From: Levilinea saccharolytica
Lineage (GTDB): Bacteria > Chloroflexota > Anaerolineae > Anaerolineales > Anaerolineaceae
NCBI RefSeq assembly: GCF_001306035.1
Contig: NZ_LGCM01000027.1
Location: 62,001 to 126,000, forward strand
Direction: 5' to 3'
DNA length: 64,000 nucleotides
Below are positions 53,464 through 61,524 of the stretch, one piece after another (position 1 is the stretch's first letter; every line of letters starts with the position of its first letter). The notes beneath the pieces are model-generated. The model saw nothing but the letters and a program-made list of their open reading frames with translations, had not been told where the DNA came from and ran no database searches. The position numbers and the translations under genes are program-made.

Positions 53464-55782
53464 TTATTCCGCCACAGGCAGTTCGGCCATCGGCTTCTTA
53501 CTCTGCCAGATCGCCCACACCAGCGCAACGGCCAAACCAGCAACCACCAGCCACCCGCCAACACCCAGTTCACGGTGCTGCACGATCACCGGCGCAGCCA
53601 ACAAGCTGACCATATTCACCACTTTGATCATCGGGTTCAAAGCCGGGCCGGCCGTATCCTTCAATGGATCGCCCACCGTGTCGCCCACCACACCAGCTTT
53701 GTGGCGCTCAGAGCCCTTGCCCGTGTTCTTCTCCAGGCTGCGCGGCTCGTCTTCAATCGCCTTTTTGCTGTTATCCCAGGCGCCGCCCGCATTGGCCATG
53801 AACACCGCCAGCAGCTGACCGCTCAAGATCACGCCCGCCAGGAAACCGCCCAGCGCCTCAACCTGCAGCACCAGACCCACCAATAGCGGCATCACCACCG
53901 AAATGGTCGCCAGCGGGATCAATTCTTTCTGCGATGAAGCTGTGGAAATCGCTACCACCTGCGCATAATCCGGGGTCTTCGTGCCTTCCATGATCCCAGG
54001 GATGCGGAACTGCTTGCGGACCTCTTCCACAATCTGACCCGCCGCACGGGACACGGCCTTAATAGACAGCGAGCTGAACAGCCAGGGCAGTGCGCCGCCC
54101 AAAAGCAAACCCACGAACACTTTGGTATCCGAAACGCGGATCGCGTCCATGCGCAGCAGACCCAATTGCTCCTGCACCCGACCCACATCCGTGATATAGG
54201 AAGCGAACAGGCTCACCGCGGCGATCACCGCCGAAGCGATGGCCACGCCCTTGGTGATGGCCTTGGTCGTGTTGCCCACCGCATCCAGGTCAGCCATAAT
54301 CTGGCGTGCTTTCAGGGTGTTCTCATCTTCCATACCGTGCCAGGACATTTCGCCAATACCGTTAGCGTTGTCCGAAATCGGTCCGTAAGAGTCCATCGCC
54401 ACGTTGTTGCCCGTGTGGCTCAACATACCGATACCCACCATCGCCACTGCGTACAAAACGTAGGTGGGGTTCGATTCATTTCCATACAGGAAGATGGCCA
54501 ACACAAAGCTTGTCGCAACCACCACCAACGCCCACACGCTTGATTCCATACCCACCGACAGACCCGAGAGGATCGTGGTCGCCGGGCCGGTTTTGGTGGA
54601 TTTGACAATTTCCTGAACCGGGGAACGCCGCGTCGAAGTGAAGTATGAGGTCAGCGGGTTGAAGACCACCGCCAGCGCCACGCCGATCGTGGTCAGCATG
54701 CCCAACCGCCAGTCTTTGGCGTACACCATCGCAACGACAAAGGCCCACACCACCGTGTTGACGCTGGAGACTTCGTACGAGCGGAACATAGCTTCTTCCG
54801 CATCGTGTGCGCGCAGGAATTTTATGGGGAACTTTTCCCAAATCGGAACAGTGAACGTTCCCAGAATGGAGCTGATCACGCCAATGGCACGGATGATCAA
54901 CGGATAAACGATCCAGCGCAGTTTCAGGTCCGACGGGTCAATCGCCACCAGGGCCAGGCCCAGGATCAAACCGGAAACGATGGTGACTTCATAACTTTCG
55001 AAAATGTCCGCGGCCATACCAGCGCAGTCGCCCACGTTGTCGCCCACCAGGTCCGCGATCACCGCCGCATTGCGCGGGTCATCTTCGGGAATATCTTTTT
55101 CAACCTTACCTACCAGGTCCGCGCCTACATCCGCAGCCTTGGTAAAAATGCCGCCGCCCACGCGCATAAACAACGCCAGCAGCGTACCGCCGAAGCCAAA
55201 CCCCAATAAAGCGTCTGGCGCAGCCCGACCGAAAATGATGAAGATGATCGTACCGCCGAACAGACCCAGGCCATCCGTCAACATGCCCGTGATCGTCCCG
55301 GCGTAATAAGCGATGGACAGCGCTTCGTTAAAGCCGCGGCGAGCCGCAGAAGCAGCGCGCACATTCGCTTGAATCGCCATGCGCATGCCCAGTTGACCCA
55401 CCAAAAGCGAGAAGAAGGCGCCCATCACAAACGCCACCGTGCGGCCGACCGCGATGATGAAAGTGGTATTTTCTGGGAATTCTTCCACCGCTTCCACCGT
55501 CGGCGGCACAATGTACACGCTCAGGAACAACGCAACCGTCAAGAGCAAGATCGCGGGTAGAATCGTTTTGAACTGGCGATTCAAATAGCTATCCGCACCA
55601 ACCCGAATAGCGTTCCACACTTCCTGCATCTTCTCGGTGCCTTTGTCCTTGTTCAGGACGGTACCTCGCAGTAACCATGCGTAAAGCAGGCTGACAAATG
55701 CGGTGATCATAACTCCGACAATGGCAATCTGTTCGAAGTTATTCAAACCGTGCCTCGCAAGGCCTAACAGATTAAGATCCAT
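53464..55782 (-). CDS. hppA: Membrane-bound proton-translocating pyrophosphatase (K+-independent type)
   Basis: The 772-residue protein has about sixteen helices and the catalytic motifs ADVGADLVGKVEKDIPEDDPRN and GDNVGDCAGMAADIFESYE. The segment GNTTKAITKG has lysine at position 507, the mark of K+-independent enzymes; K+-dependent ones have alanine there. It uses pyrophosphate hydrolysis to pump protons and conserve energy. It is transcribed alone, from a region with an 18-bp inverted repeat, to its own terminator. Confidence 0.96.
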   Translation of the reverse strand: MDLNLLGLARHGLNNFEQIAIVGVMITAFVSLLYAWLLRGTVLNKDKGTEKMQEVWNAIRVGADSYLNRQFKTILPAILLLTVALFLSVYIVPPTVEAVEEFPENTTFIIAVGRTVAFVMGAFFSLLVGQLGMRMAIQANVRAASAARRGFNEALSIAYYAGTITGMLTDGLGLFGGTIIFIIFGRAAPDALLGFGFGGTLLALFMRVGGGIFTKAADVGADLVGKVEKDIPEDDPRNAAVIADLVGDNVGDCAGMAADIFESYEVTIVSGLILGLALVAIDPSDLKLRWIVYPLIIRAIGVISSILGTFTVPIWEKFPIKFLRAHDAEEAMFRSYEVSSVNTVVWAFVVAMVYAKDWRLGMLTTIGVALAVVFNPLTSYFTSTRRSPVQEIVKSTKTGPATTILSGLSVGMESSVWALVVVATSFVLAIFLYGNESNPTYVLYAVAMVGIGMLSHTGNNVAMDSYGPISDNANGIGEMSWHGMEDENTLKARQIMADLDAVGNTTKAITKGVAIASAVIAAVSLFASYITDVGRVQEQLGLLRMDAIRVSDTKVFVGLLLGGALPWLFSSLSIKAVSRAAGQIVEEVRKQFRIPGIMEGTKTPDYAQVVAISTASSQKELIPLATISVVMPLLVGLVLQVEALGGFLAGVILSGQLLAVFMANAGGAWDNSKKAIEDEPRSLEKNTGKGSERHKAGVVGDTVGDPLKDTAGPALNPMIKVVNMVSLLAAPVIVQHRELGVGGWLVVAGLAVALVWAIWQSKKPMAELPVAE

Positions 55783-55831
55783 GGTTCCTCCGCACGATAT
55801 AAGGATATGAACTTAAAACACCGTGATATTT

Positions 55832-55849
55832 TGCACTTTTGAAAGTGCA
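55832..55849. promoter_or_regulatory. 18-bp inverted repeat upstream of hppA
   Basis: TGCACTTT-TG-AAAGTGCA has perfect 8-bp arms and lies 50 bp before the hppA start. It is placed like an operator overlapping the promoter, although no good promoter hexamers are clear. The function is inferred. Confidence 0.35.
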
Positions 55850-55998
55850 GTTTCAATTTTACATCAATTTGAAAGAAAAGCAACACTTTTTATAGCTTAA
55901 TTCCCTGTGTTCATTTCAATCGTCAATCGCAGCCTCCTTCTTCTCTATTGTAACCCCGTTAATATAGATTAGGATTGCATTAGAATTCATTCTACTTA

Positions 55999-56028
55999 TT
56001 GACTTTTGTCGCGCCGTTGTTGTATAGT
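55999..56028 (+). promoter_or_regulatory. Promoter of the ABC/GldG operon
   Basis: TTGACT (55999-56004), an 18-bp spacer and TATAGT (56023-56028) give a sigma70-type promoter. It predicts a leader of about 115 bases before the ATG at 56150. The rest of the 367-bp gap between hppA and this operon (55783-56149) shows no gene; it also holds the two inverted repeats listed separately. Confidence 0.65.
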
Positions 56029-56073
56029 TTTACTCGATCTGAAAAGGTTGTCAATTCCTCAAGCACACCCATC

Positions 56074-56105
56074 GAAGCGGGCGGATCCAAGAATCCGCTC
56101 GTTTC
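56074..56105 (+). promoter_or_regulatory. Stable hairpin in the leader of the ABC operon
   Basis: The arms 56074-56086 and 56093-56105 pair over 13 positions with two G-U pairs and a six-base loop. It lies in the predicted leader, 44 bases before the start codon, and has no T-run, so it is not a simple terminator. It may affect message stability or translation. Confidence 0.45.
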
Positions 56106-56149
56106 GTCGCATGGACTACAGCATAAGATAGACAAGCGAGGAGCAAGGT

Positions 56150-57121
56150 ATGATCCGAGTATCCAATTTGACCAAAGATTACGGATCGCGCAGGGCCATC
56201 AGCGACTTAACCTTCAACATCGAAAAGGGAGAGATCGTTGCTTTTCTCGGCCCCAATGGTGCGGGTAAAACCACCACCATGCGCATCCTCTCTGGTTACA
56301 TGCCCCCCTCCCAGGGCATTGTAGAAGTCAACGGCTTCGATATTATTGAACAATCCCTTGAAGTGCGTCGCCTGGTCGGTTATCTGCCAGAGACTGTGCC
56401 ATTATACCCGGACTTAAGCGTTTTCGAGTACCTAAAATTCATGGCGGATCTGCGCAAAATTAAACAGGCTGAAGACCGCGTGGATGAAGTGATCGAAATG
56501 GTTCGCCTCGGAGACCGCAGCAACAGTTATATCGGAAACCTCTCCAAAGGCATGCGCCAGCGCGTAGGTCTGGCTCAAGCCCTTCTGCACAAACCCGAAG
56601 TCCTCATCCTGGATGAACCCACGATCGGCCTGGATCCTGCGCAAATCATCGAAGTGCGCAATCTCATCCGAGAAGTGGGGCGTGAGCACACCGTCTTGCT
56701 TTCCACCCACATCCTGCCAGAGGCTCAGCAGGTTTGCAGCCGCGTTCTCATCATTAACAAAGGCAAGATTGTCGCTGAAGATACCACCGAAAACCTGCAA
56801 AACCGCCTAACGGGTTCCGTCCGCTTCCGCATCCGCCTGCGCGGCGACGCCTCTGCAGCCGCCCAAAAAATCGGGCAAATCCACGGCGTCCTGCATGCCC
56901 AGGCTGCCGATACCGACCTGGTCGAATTTGAATCCGCTCCAGGCCAGGATGTCCGCGCCGAAGCCGCCCGGGTCATCGTCCAAAGCGGACTCGACTTGTT
57001 GGAGCTTCAGCCCGCCAGCCTGAGCCTCGAAGACATCTTCTTGCAGCTCACGCAAGAAGAAGAACCTGCGCCCACACCCGAATTGGGCCAGCCAGAACCC
57101 GCCCCAGAGATGGAAGCCTGA
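56150..57121 (+). CDS. ABC transporter ATP-binding protein (GldA/NosF-like)
   Basis: The 323-residue protein has Walker A G34-K40-T41 (GPNGAGKT), the signature NLSKGMRQRVGLAQAL, Walker B VLILDEPTIGLDP and the switch histidine in STHILPEAQQV. After the ATPase domain a C-terminal region ends in a Pro/Glu-rich tail. Together with the next two genes it matches the GldA/GldF/GldG set, named for gliding in Bacteroidetes but widespread in other phyla. It is the first gene after the promoter at 55999-56028. Confidence 0.93.
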   Translation: MIRVSNLTKDYGSRRAISDLTFNIEKGEIVAFLGPNGAGKTTTMRILSGYMPPSQGIVEVNGFDIIEQSLEVRRLVGYLPETVPLYPDLSVFEYLKFMADLRKIKQAEDRVDEVIEMVRLGDRSNSYIGNLSKGMRQRVGLAQALLHKPEVLILDEPTIGLDPAQIIEVRNLIREVGREHTVLLSTHILPEAQQVCSRVLIINKGKIVAEDTTENLQNRLTGSVRFRIRLRGDASAAAQKIGQIHGVLHAQAADTDLVEFESAPGQDVRAEAARVIVQSGLDLLELQPASLSLEDIFLQLTQEEEPAPTPELGQPEPAPEMEA

Positions 57122-57137
57122 TCGAGGGTATGAAACC

Positions 57138-57875
57138 ATGCACAACATTTGGGTAATCGCCAAGCGCGAATACAAACTCTTCTTCATCAGTCCTATCGCT
57201 TATGGACTGCTCTTTGTAACCCTCCTCACTTTAGGCGGGTTTCTATTCCTGGATATCCTATACGCCACCCAGACCCAGGCTTTTGTCCCCAACATTCAGC
57301 GCACCTTCCAGCTCTTCATCTTCCCACTGCTCTTCCTCTCCGTTCCCGCCATCACCATGCGCACCCTGGCCGAAGAGAATCGCGCGGGTACTCTGGAGCT
57401 GCTCCTCACCGCTCCGGTGACCGATTGGGAACTCGTCTTCGGCAAATGGCTGGGCACCTTCTTCTTCTTTGTCACCAGCATTGCTCTCACCCTGGTGTAC
57501 CCGCTCATCCTTAACTCCATTGTGGATCCTGGGATTGATCAAGGGGTCCTCATCAGCGGTTACATCGGCCTGATCCTCATCACCGCTGCCATGAGCGCCA
57601 TCGGCGTCCTCGTTTCCTCTTTCTTCCGCAATCAGGTCGCCGCTCTCCTGGTCACCTTTGGGGTGATCATCCTCTTCTGGGTCATCGGCAGCCCCGCACA
57701 GTTGGTGGATGGGGTCGCAGCCGACGTGCTGCGCTATCTCAGTCTGACAGAACATTTTTACGACAGCTTCCTCATCGGCCTGGTCCGCATTCAGGATGTC
57801 GTCTACTACCTCAGCATGACAGCCATCGCACTCTTCTTAGGATCCATCTCAGTTGAAGCCCGGAGGTGGCGGTAA
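57138..57875 (+). CDS. ABC-2 type permease (GldF-like)
   Basis: The 245-residue protein has six hydrophobic helices and the conserved cytoplasmic motif MRTLAEENRAGTLELLLTAPVTDWELVFGKWLGTF, which marks ABC-2 permeases of the GldF/NosY group. It forms the membrane pore with the GldA-like ATPase. The start codon is ATG 57138, 16 bp after the ATPase. Its stop shares one base with the start of the next gene. Confidence 0.92.
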   Translation: MHNIWVIAKREYKLFFISPIAYGLLFVTLLTLGGFLFLDILYATQTQAFVPNIQRTFQLFIFPLLFLSVPAITMRTLAEENRAGTLELLLTAPVTDWELVFGKWLGTFFFFVTSIALTLVYPLILNSIVDPGIDQGVLISGYIGLILITAAMSAIGVLVSSFFRNQVAALLVTFGVIILFWVIGSPAQLVDGVAADVLRYLSLTEHFYDSFLIGLVRIQDVVYYLSMTAIALFLGSISVEARRWR

Positions 57876-59434
57876 TGAACACTCAGTGGCGAAAATTCGC
57901 GCCTTTTGGCCTGTATCTGGCCCTCACGGCTCTGGCGGTTTCTGTTGGCTTGTATATTGTCCGCCGCACCTTTGATTTACCTCTGCAAATTACCCTGGGG
58001 CTGGTTGTGCTGGGTCTGGCAGCCTTCGTCATCCTCGACCCTCAGAAAACGCGAGAGCTTCTCACCGGCCGGCAGGCCAAATACGGCAGCAACGCTTTCC
58101 TGATGACACTGGCCTTCATCGGTATTCTCGTGGTCGTCAATGTCCTGGTCTTCAACAATTCAAAATCCTGGGACTTGACTGAAGACAAACAGCACACACT
58201 CTCCAAAGAAACCCTCGAGACCCTCGAAAAACTCCCCGAGCCCATCATTGTGCAGGCCTTTTTCAGCAGCCGCTACCCCTATTCCACAGAACAGACCCGC
58301 ACTCTGCTGAACAGCTATGCCGATAACAGCGCCGGGAAACTCACCTATGAGTTCATTGACCCTGAAGCAAATCCCATCGCTGCACAAAACGCGCAGATCA
58401 CTCGCGACGGCACTCTGGTTTTCCGCATGGGCGACCGCTCAGAGCAGGTGACCTACGCCGACGAAACCGAAATGACCTCGGCCCTCATCCGCCTGGCCAA
58501 CCCCGGCGACCGCACGGTCTATTTCCTCACTGGCCACGGTGAATCCCCCCTGGAGCCCGCCGGAGAAATGTCCCTCAGCCAGCTCAAAACCGTGCTGGAG
58601 AGCAAGAATTACACAGTAAAATCGTTGGATCTGCTCAGCAACCCGTCTATCCCTGAGGACGCACTCACCATCATCATCGCTGGCGGCCTGAAACCCATCT
58701 CCGACCAGGAAAAAGAACTTTTCAAAGCCTACCTGGAAAGCGGAAAATCCCTGGTGGTTCTTTCTGAACCCCCGGCAGTCTCCGGCACCGAAGGCGTTGT
58801 TTCTCCATTAGAAACCTATCTCTCCGAATCCTGGGGCATCACCCTTGATAATGACGTGGTTATTGACCCCAACGTCAACCCGCCCCTCATCGCGGTCTCA
58901 GATACAGCCTCCTACGGCAGCCATCCAATCACCGAACGCCTGCAGGGTATGGCCACCATCTTCCCCACCTCGCGCTCCATCACCCTTCAGACTGAGCTGC
59001 CCGAAAATGTCAGCCTGACCCCCCTGGTAGTCACCTCACAAAACGCCTGGGGCGAAACCGATATCAACAGCATCGAATCGAACCAGGTCACCGTGGACGC
59101 CGCCAGCGATCATGTTGGCCCCGTAACCCTGGTCGCAGCCGCTCAGAACACAGCCACCCAGGCGCGCCTGGTGGTGGTGGGTGATTCTGATTTCCTCAAC
59201 GATACCTATTTTTCCAACTACGGCAACGGCGACCTGATCGTCAACGCCATTGACTGGGCTGCTGCGCAGGAAAACTTGCTCAACCTTACCCCTAAGCAGA
59301 CCACAGAGCGCGTCTTAATCACCCCAGAAAACTACCAGATCGGCTTGATGTTCCTCATTCTGGTCCTGGTCATGCCCCTCGCCGTGGTCGCCCTGGGCGT
59401 CACCGTCTGGATTCAACGCAAACGCAGGATGTGA
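57875..59434 (+). CDS. GldG-like ABC transporter auxiliary membrane protein
   Basis: I take ATG 57875 behind GGAGGTGG, overlapping the permease stop by one base. The 519-residue protein has two N-terminal helices, a short link, a third helix near residue 72-94, then a large extracytoplasmic region starting WDLTEDKQHTLSKETLETLEKLPEPI, with YFLTGHGE and a Rossmann-like body, and a final helix plus basic tail. This is the ABC_transp_aux/GldG architecture. The substrate of the transporter is not known. Confidence 0.9.
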   Translation: MNTQWRKFAPFGLYLALTALAVSVGLYIVRRTFDLPLQITLGLVVLGLAAFVILDPQKTRELLTGRQAKYGSNAFLMTLAFIGILVVVNVLVFNNSKSWDLTEDKQHTLSKETLETLEKLPEPIIVQAFFSSRYPYSTEQTRTLLNSYADNSAGKLTYEFIDPEANPIAAQNAQITRDGTLVFRMGDRSEQVTYADETEMTSALIRLANPGDRTVYFLTGHGESPLEPAGEMSLSQLKTVLESKNYTVKSLDLLSNPSIPEDALTIIIAGGLKPISDQEKELFKAYLESGKSLVVLSEPPAVSGTEGVVSPLETYLSESWGITLDNDVVIDPNVNPPLIAVSDTASYGSHPITERLQGMATIFPTSRSITLQTELPENVSLTPLVVTSQNAWGETDINSIESNQVTVDAASDHVGPVTLVAAAQNTATQARLVVVGDSDFLNDTYFSNYGNGDLIVNAIDWAAAQENLLNLTPKQTTERVLITPENYQIGLMFLILVLVMPLAVVALGVTVWIQRKRRM

Positions 59435-59436
59435 AA

Positions 59437-59994
59437 ATGATCCGACGATCCACTTGGGTTCTCCTCATTATTTTCCTGCTGGCTCTCGCAGGCCTGCTCT
59501 TCCTGTCGCGCCGTCCGCAAGGGCTGAAGGTCATTCAAGACGCCACGCCCACGGCTGCCCCCATCACGTTTCTGGACTACGCTTCCGAAGATGTGGCCCG
59601 CCTTACCATCCAGCCCAAAGGACTCCCCGCCTTTACGCTGGAGCGCAGCCCGCAATCCCTATGGCAGCACCTCGCGGTAGATCCGCGCCCGCTCGACCCG
59701 GCTAAGGTGGAAGAATTGGTGGCAACCATCCCCACCCTCCAGGCTCAGAGCCAGTTGGATGCCGCACCGCCTGATTCGGCCACCGGTTTGCAAAGCTCGC
59801 CCATCCTCATCACCCTGGAATTCAAAGATGGGCACAAAACCACCGTCCGCTTCGGCAATCTGACCCCCACCAGCTCCGGCTATTACGCCCAGGTGGACAG
59901 CGGCCCAGTGGTGGTGCTGAATAAAACATCGTTCGATAATCTTTCACCATTAATGGCTTTGGGGGGCCTGGTGCAGCCGGTTCCAATGCCCTGA
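59437..59994 (+). CDS. DUF4340 domain-containing protein
   Basis: I take ATG 59437 over the GTG at 59431 because the AGGA site is too close to the latter. The 185-residue protein has an N-terminal helix and a beta-rich DUF4340 body (VARLTIQPKGLPAFTLERSPQSLWQH ... VVVLNKTSFDNLSPL). DUF4340 proteins commonly follow GldG genes, as here (2 bp). Many are two to three times longer, so this is a short version with a single repeat unit. It likely sits outside the membrane beside GldG. Confidence 0.83.
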   Translation: MIRRSTWVLLIIFLLALAGLLFLSRRPQGLKVIQDATPTAAPITFLDYASEDVARLTIQPKGLPAFTLERSPQSLWQHLAVDPRPLDPAKVEELVATIPTLQAQSQLDAAPPDSATGLQSSPILITLEFKDGHKTTVRFGNLTPTSSGYYAQVDSGPVVVLNKTSFDNLSPLMALGGLVQPVPMP

Positions 59995-60026
59995 CGTTTT
60001 GTACAGAGCTGGCACCGCTGTCGCTA

Positions 60027-60055
60027 TTGCTTTTTATCTGGAAAATGTGTATTCT
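60027..60055 (+). promoter_or_regulatory. Promoter of the sigma factor gene
   Basis: TTGCTT (60027-60032), a 17-bp spacer and TATTCT (60050-60055) form a likely sigma70 promoter 75 bp before the start codon. An inverted repeat overlaps its -10 box and start site. Confidence 0.55.
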
Positions 60056-60082
60056 GGAATGGATAACAGCCTTCCATTCCAG
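60054..60082. promoter_or_regulatory. Inverted repeat over the rpoD transcription start
   Basis: CTGGAATGG (60054-60062) and CCATTCCAG (60074-60082) are perfect 9-bp arms around 11 bases. The predicted start site falls at about 60062. This could be an operator or a hairpin at the 5' end of the message. Confidence 0.45.
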
Positions 60083-60129
60083 CTCATTCTGAATGTTAAA
60101 TTACTTCGCTTGCGAAGAGGAATATACGC

Positions 60130-61353
60130 GTGTCTATGGATGACGAACTGATTACTGTAGTGGATGATGATGAGGAAGAGTATCCTGCGATAGCCCGGTT
60201 AATTGAAATTGGGCGCCAGAAGTCCTATGTAACCATCGATGACATCTTGCACTTCTTCCCAGAAGCCGAACAAGATGTCGAGCAGCTGGAAGAAGCTTTT
60301 GCTGCTCTGATGAGCGCCGGGATTTCGTATATTGAGGATACCAACCTTGAGGAACCCTCTGACGAAGAGTTAGAGATGGATTCTGACCGTGTGCGCACTG
60401 AGAGCGCCGAACCTGAAGCCAATTTTGACGATCTAGCCAATATTGACACAGACGATACCATTGGGTTGTATCTTAAAGAGGTCAGCCGCGTTCCATTATT
60501 AAACGCGGAGGAAGAAGTCGAGCTTGCCCAGCGCATTGAACGCGGACGCATGGCGCGCGAAGAGTTAGCCCGCGGCAATGTCAGCATGCGCCGCCGCATG
60601 GAACTTCGCCGCCTCATTGAAGATGGCTGGGCCGCCCGCGAGCACCTCATCACCGCCAACTCGCGCCTAGTCATCTCCGTTGCCAAAAAATACATGGGGC
60701 GCGGTGTCCCTTTTCTGGATCTCATTCAGGAAGGCAACATCGGTCTGATCCGCGCCACCAAAAAGTTCGATTACCGCCGCGGGCATAAGTTTTCCACCTA
60801 TGCCACCTGGTGGATCCGCCAGGCCGTCACGCGCGCCATCGCCGATCAGGGCCGCACCATTCGCGTCCCCGTCCATATGGGCGACCAGATCAATAAGCTT
60901 CTCCGCATCCAACATCAGCTCACCCAGCGCTTAGGCCGCGAGCCCTCGGTGGAAGAACTGGCAGAAGCCCTGGATGTTCCCCCCAAGAAAGTGGAGAACA
61001 TGATTCAGGTGGCCCGCCGCCCGCTGTCGTTAGAAACTCCCACCGATGACGAAGAAGATTCGGTCTTGGGTGATTTCATCGAGGATGACGAAGCGCCGCC
61101 CCCCGATGACACTGCCACCTACAACCTGCTGCGCGAGCATCTTGAGGAAGTCCTCAATTCGTTGCCCCCGCGCGAAGTCCGCATCCTCCAGCTCCGCTAC
61201 GGTCTCCTGGACGGTCAGGCTTACACCCTCGAAGAAGTCGGACGCAAAATGGGCGTCACCCGTGAACGTGTTCGCCAGATCGAAGCCCAGGCCCTCAGCC
61301 GCCTGCGTCACCCCACCATTCGCCGCAAACTACGCGACTACCTCGGCGATTAG
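60130..61353 (+). CDS. rpoD: Housekeeping RNA polymerase sigma factor (RpoD/SigA)
   Basis: The start is GTG 60130, nine bases after GAAGAGG; ATG 60136 is less well spaced. The 407-residue protein has an acidic region 1.1, region 1.2 ([29 protein letters not shown]), region 2 with [35 protein letters not shown] (-10 recognition), region 3 and region 4 with [27 protein letters not shown] (-35 recognition). All marks of the primary sigma are present. It ends at a strong terminator. Confidence 0.96.
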   Translation: MSMDDELITVVDDDEEEYPAIARLIEIGRQKSYVTIDDILHFFPEAEQDVEQLEEAFAALMSAGISYIEDTNLEEPSDEELEMDSDRVRTESAEPEANFDDLANIDTDDTIGLYLKEVSRVPLLNAEEEVELAQRIERGRMAREELARGNVSMRRRMELRRLIEDGWAAREHLITANSRLVISVAKKYMGRGVPFLDLIQEGNIGLIRATKKFDYRRGHKFSTYATWWIRQAVTRAIADQGRTIRVPVHMGDQINKLLRIQHQLTQRLGREPSVEELAEALDVPPKKVENMIQVARRPLSLETPTDDEEDSVLGDFIEDDEAPPPDDTATYNLLREHLEEVLNSLPPREVRILQLRYGLLDGQAYTLEEVGRKMGVTRERVRQIEAQALSRLRHPTIRRKLRDYLGD

Positions 61354-61374
61354 CGGCTTGATATTCGACCTTAC

Positions 61375-61413
61375 CGCGCGATCCCCCCTCTCTGGGCGGT
61401 CGCGCGCTTTTTT
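61375..61413 (+). terminator. Intrinsic terminator after rpoD
   Basis: CGCGCGA (61375-61381) pairs with TCGCGCG (61400-61406), with further C-G pairing inside, followed by six thymines. It lies 22 bases after the rpoD stop. Confidence 0.85.
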
Positions 61414-61524
61414 ATCCTGTGATAAAATGCTATTAATCGTCAATGTTCGTTGCAATTTCACAGATCACCGGTCTTTTCGCAGTGGATTGGGGCTAACCGC
61501 CCTAAATCATAAGGGAGGCGCTTC

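Noticed and set aside
61410-61427. Inverted repeat TTTTATC-CTGT-GATAAAA
   Set aside because: It overlaps the T-run of the rpoD terminator and is AT-only in its arms, so it may be chance. No conserved context supports a regulator site.
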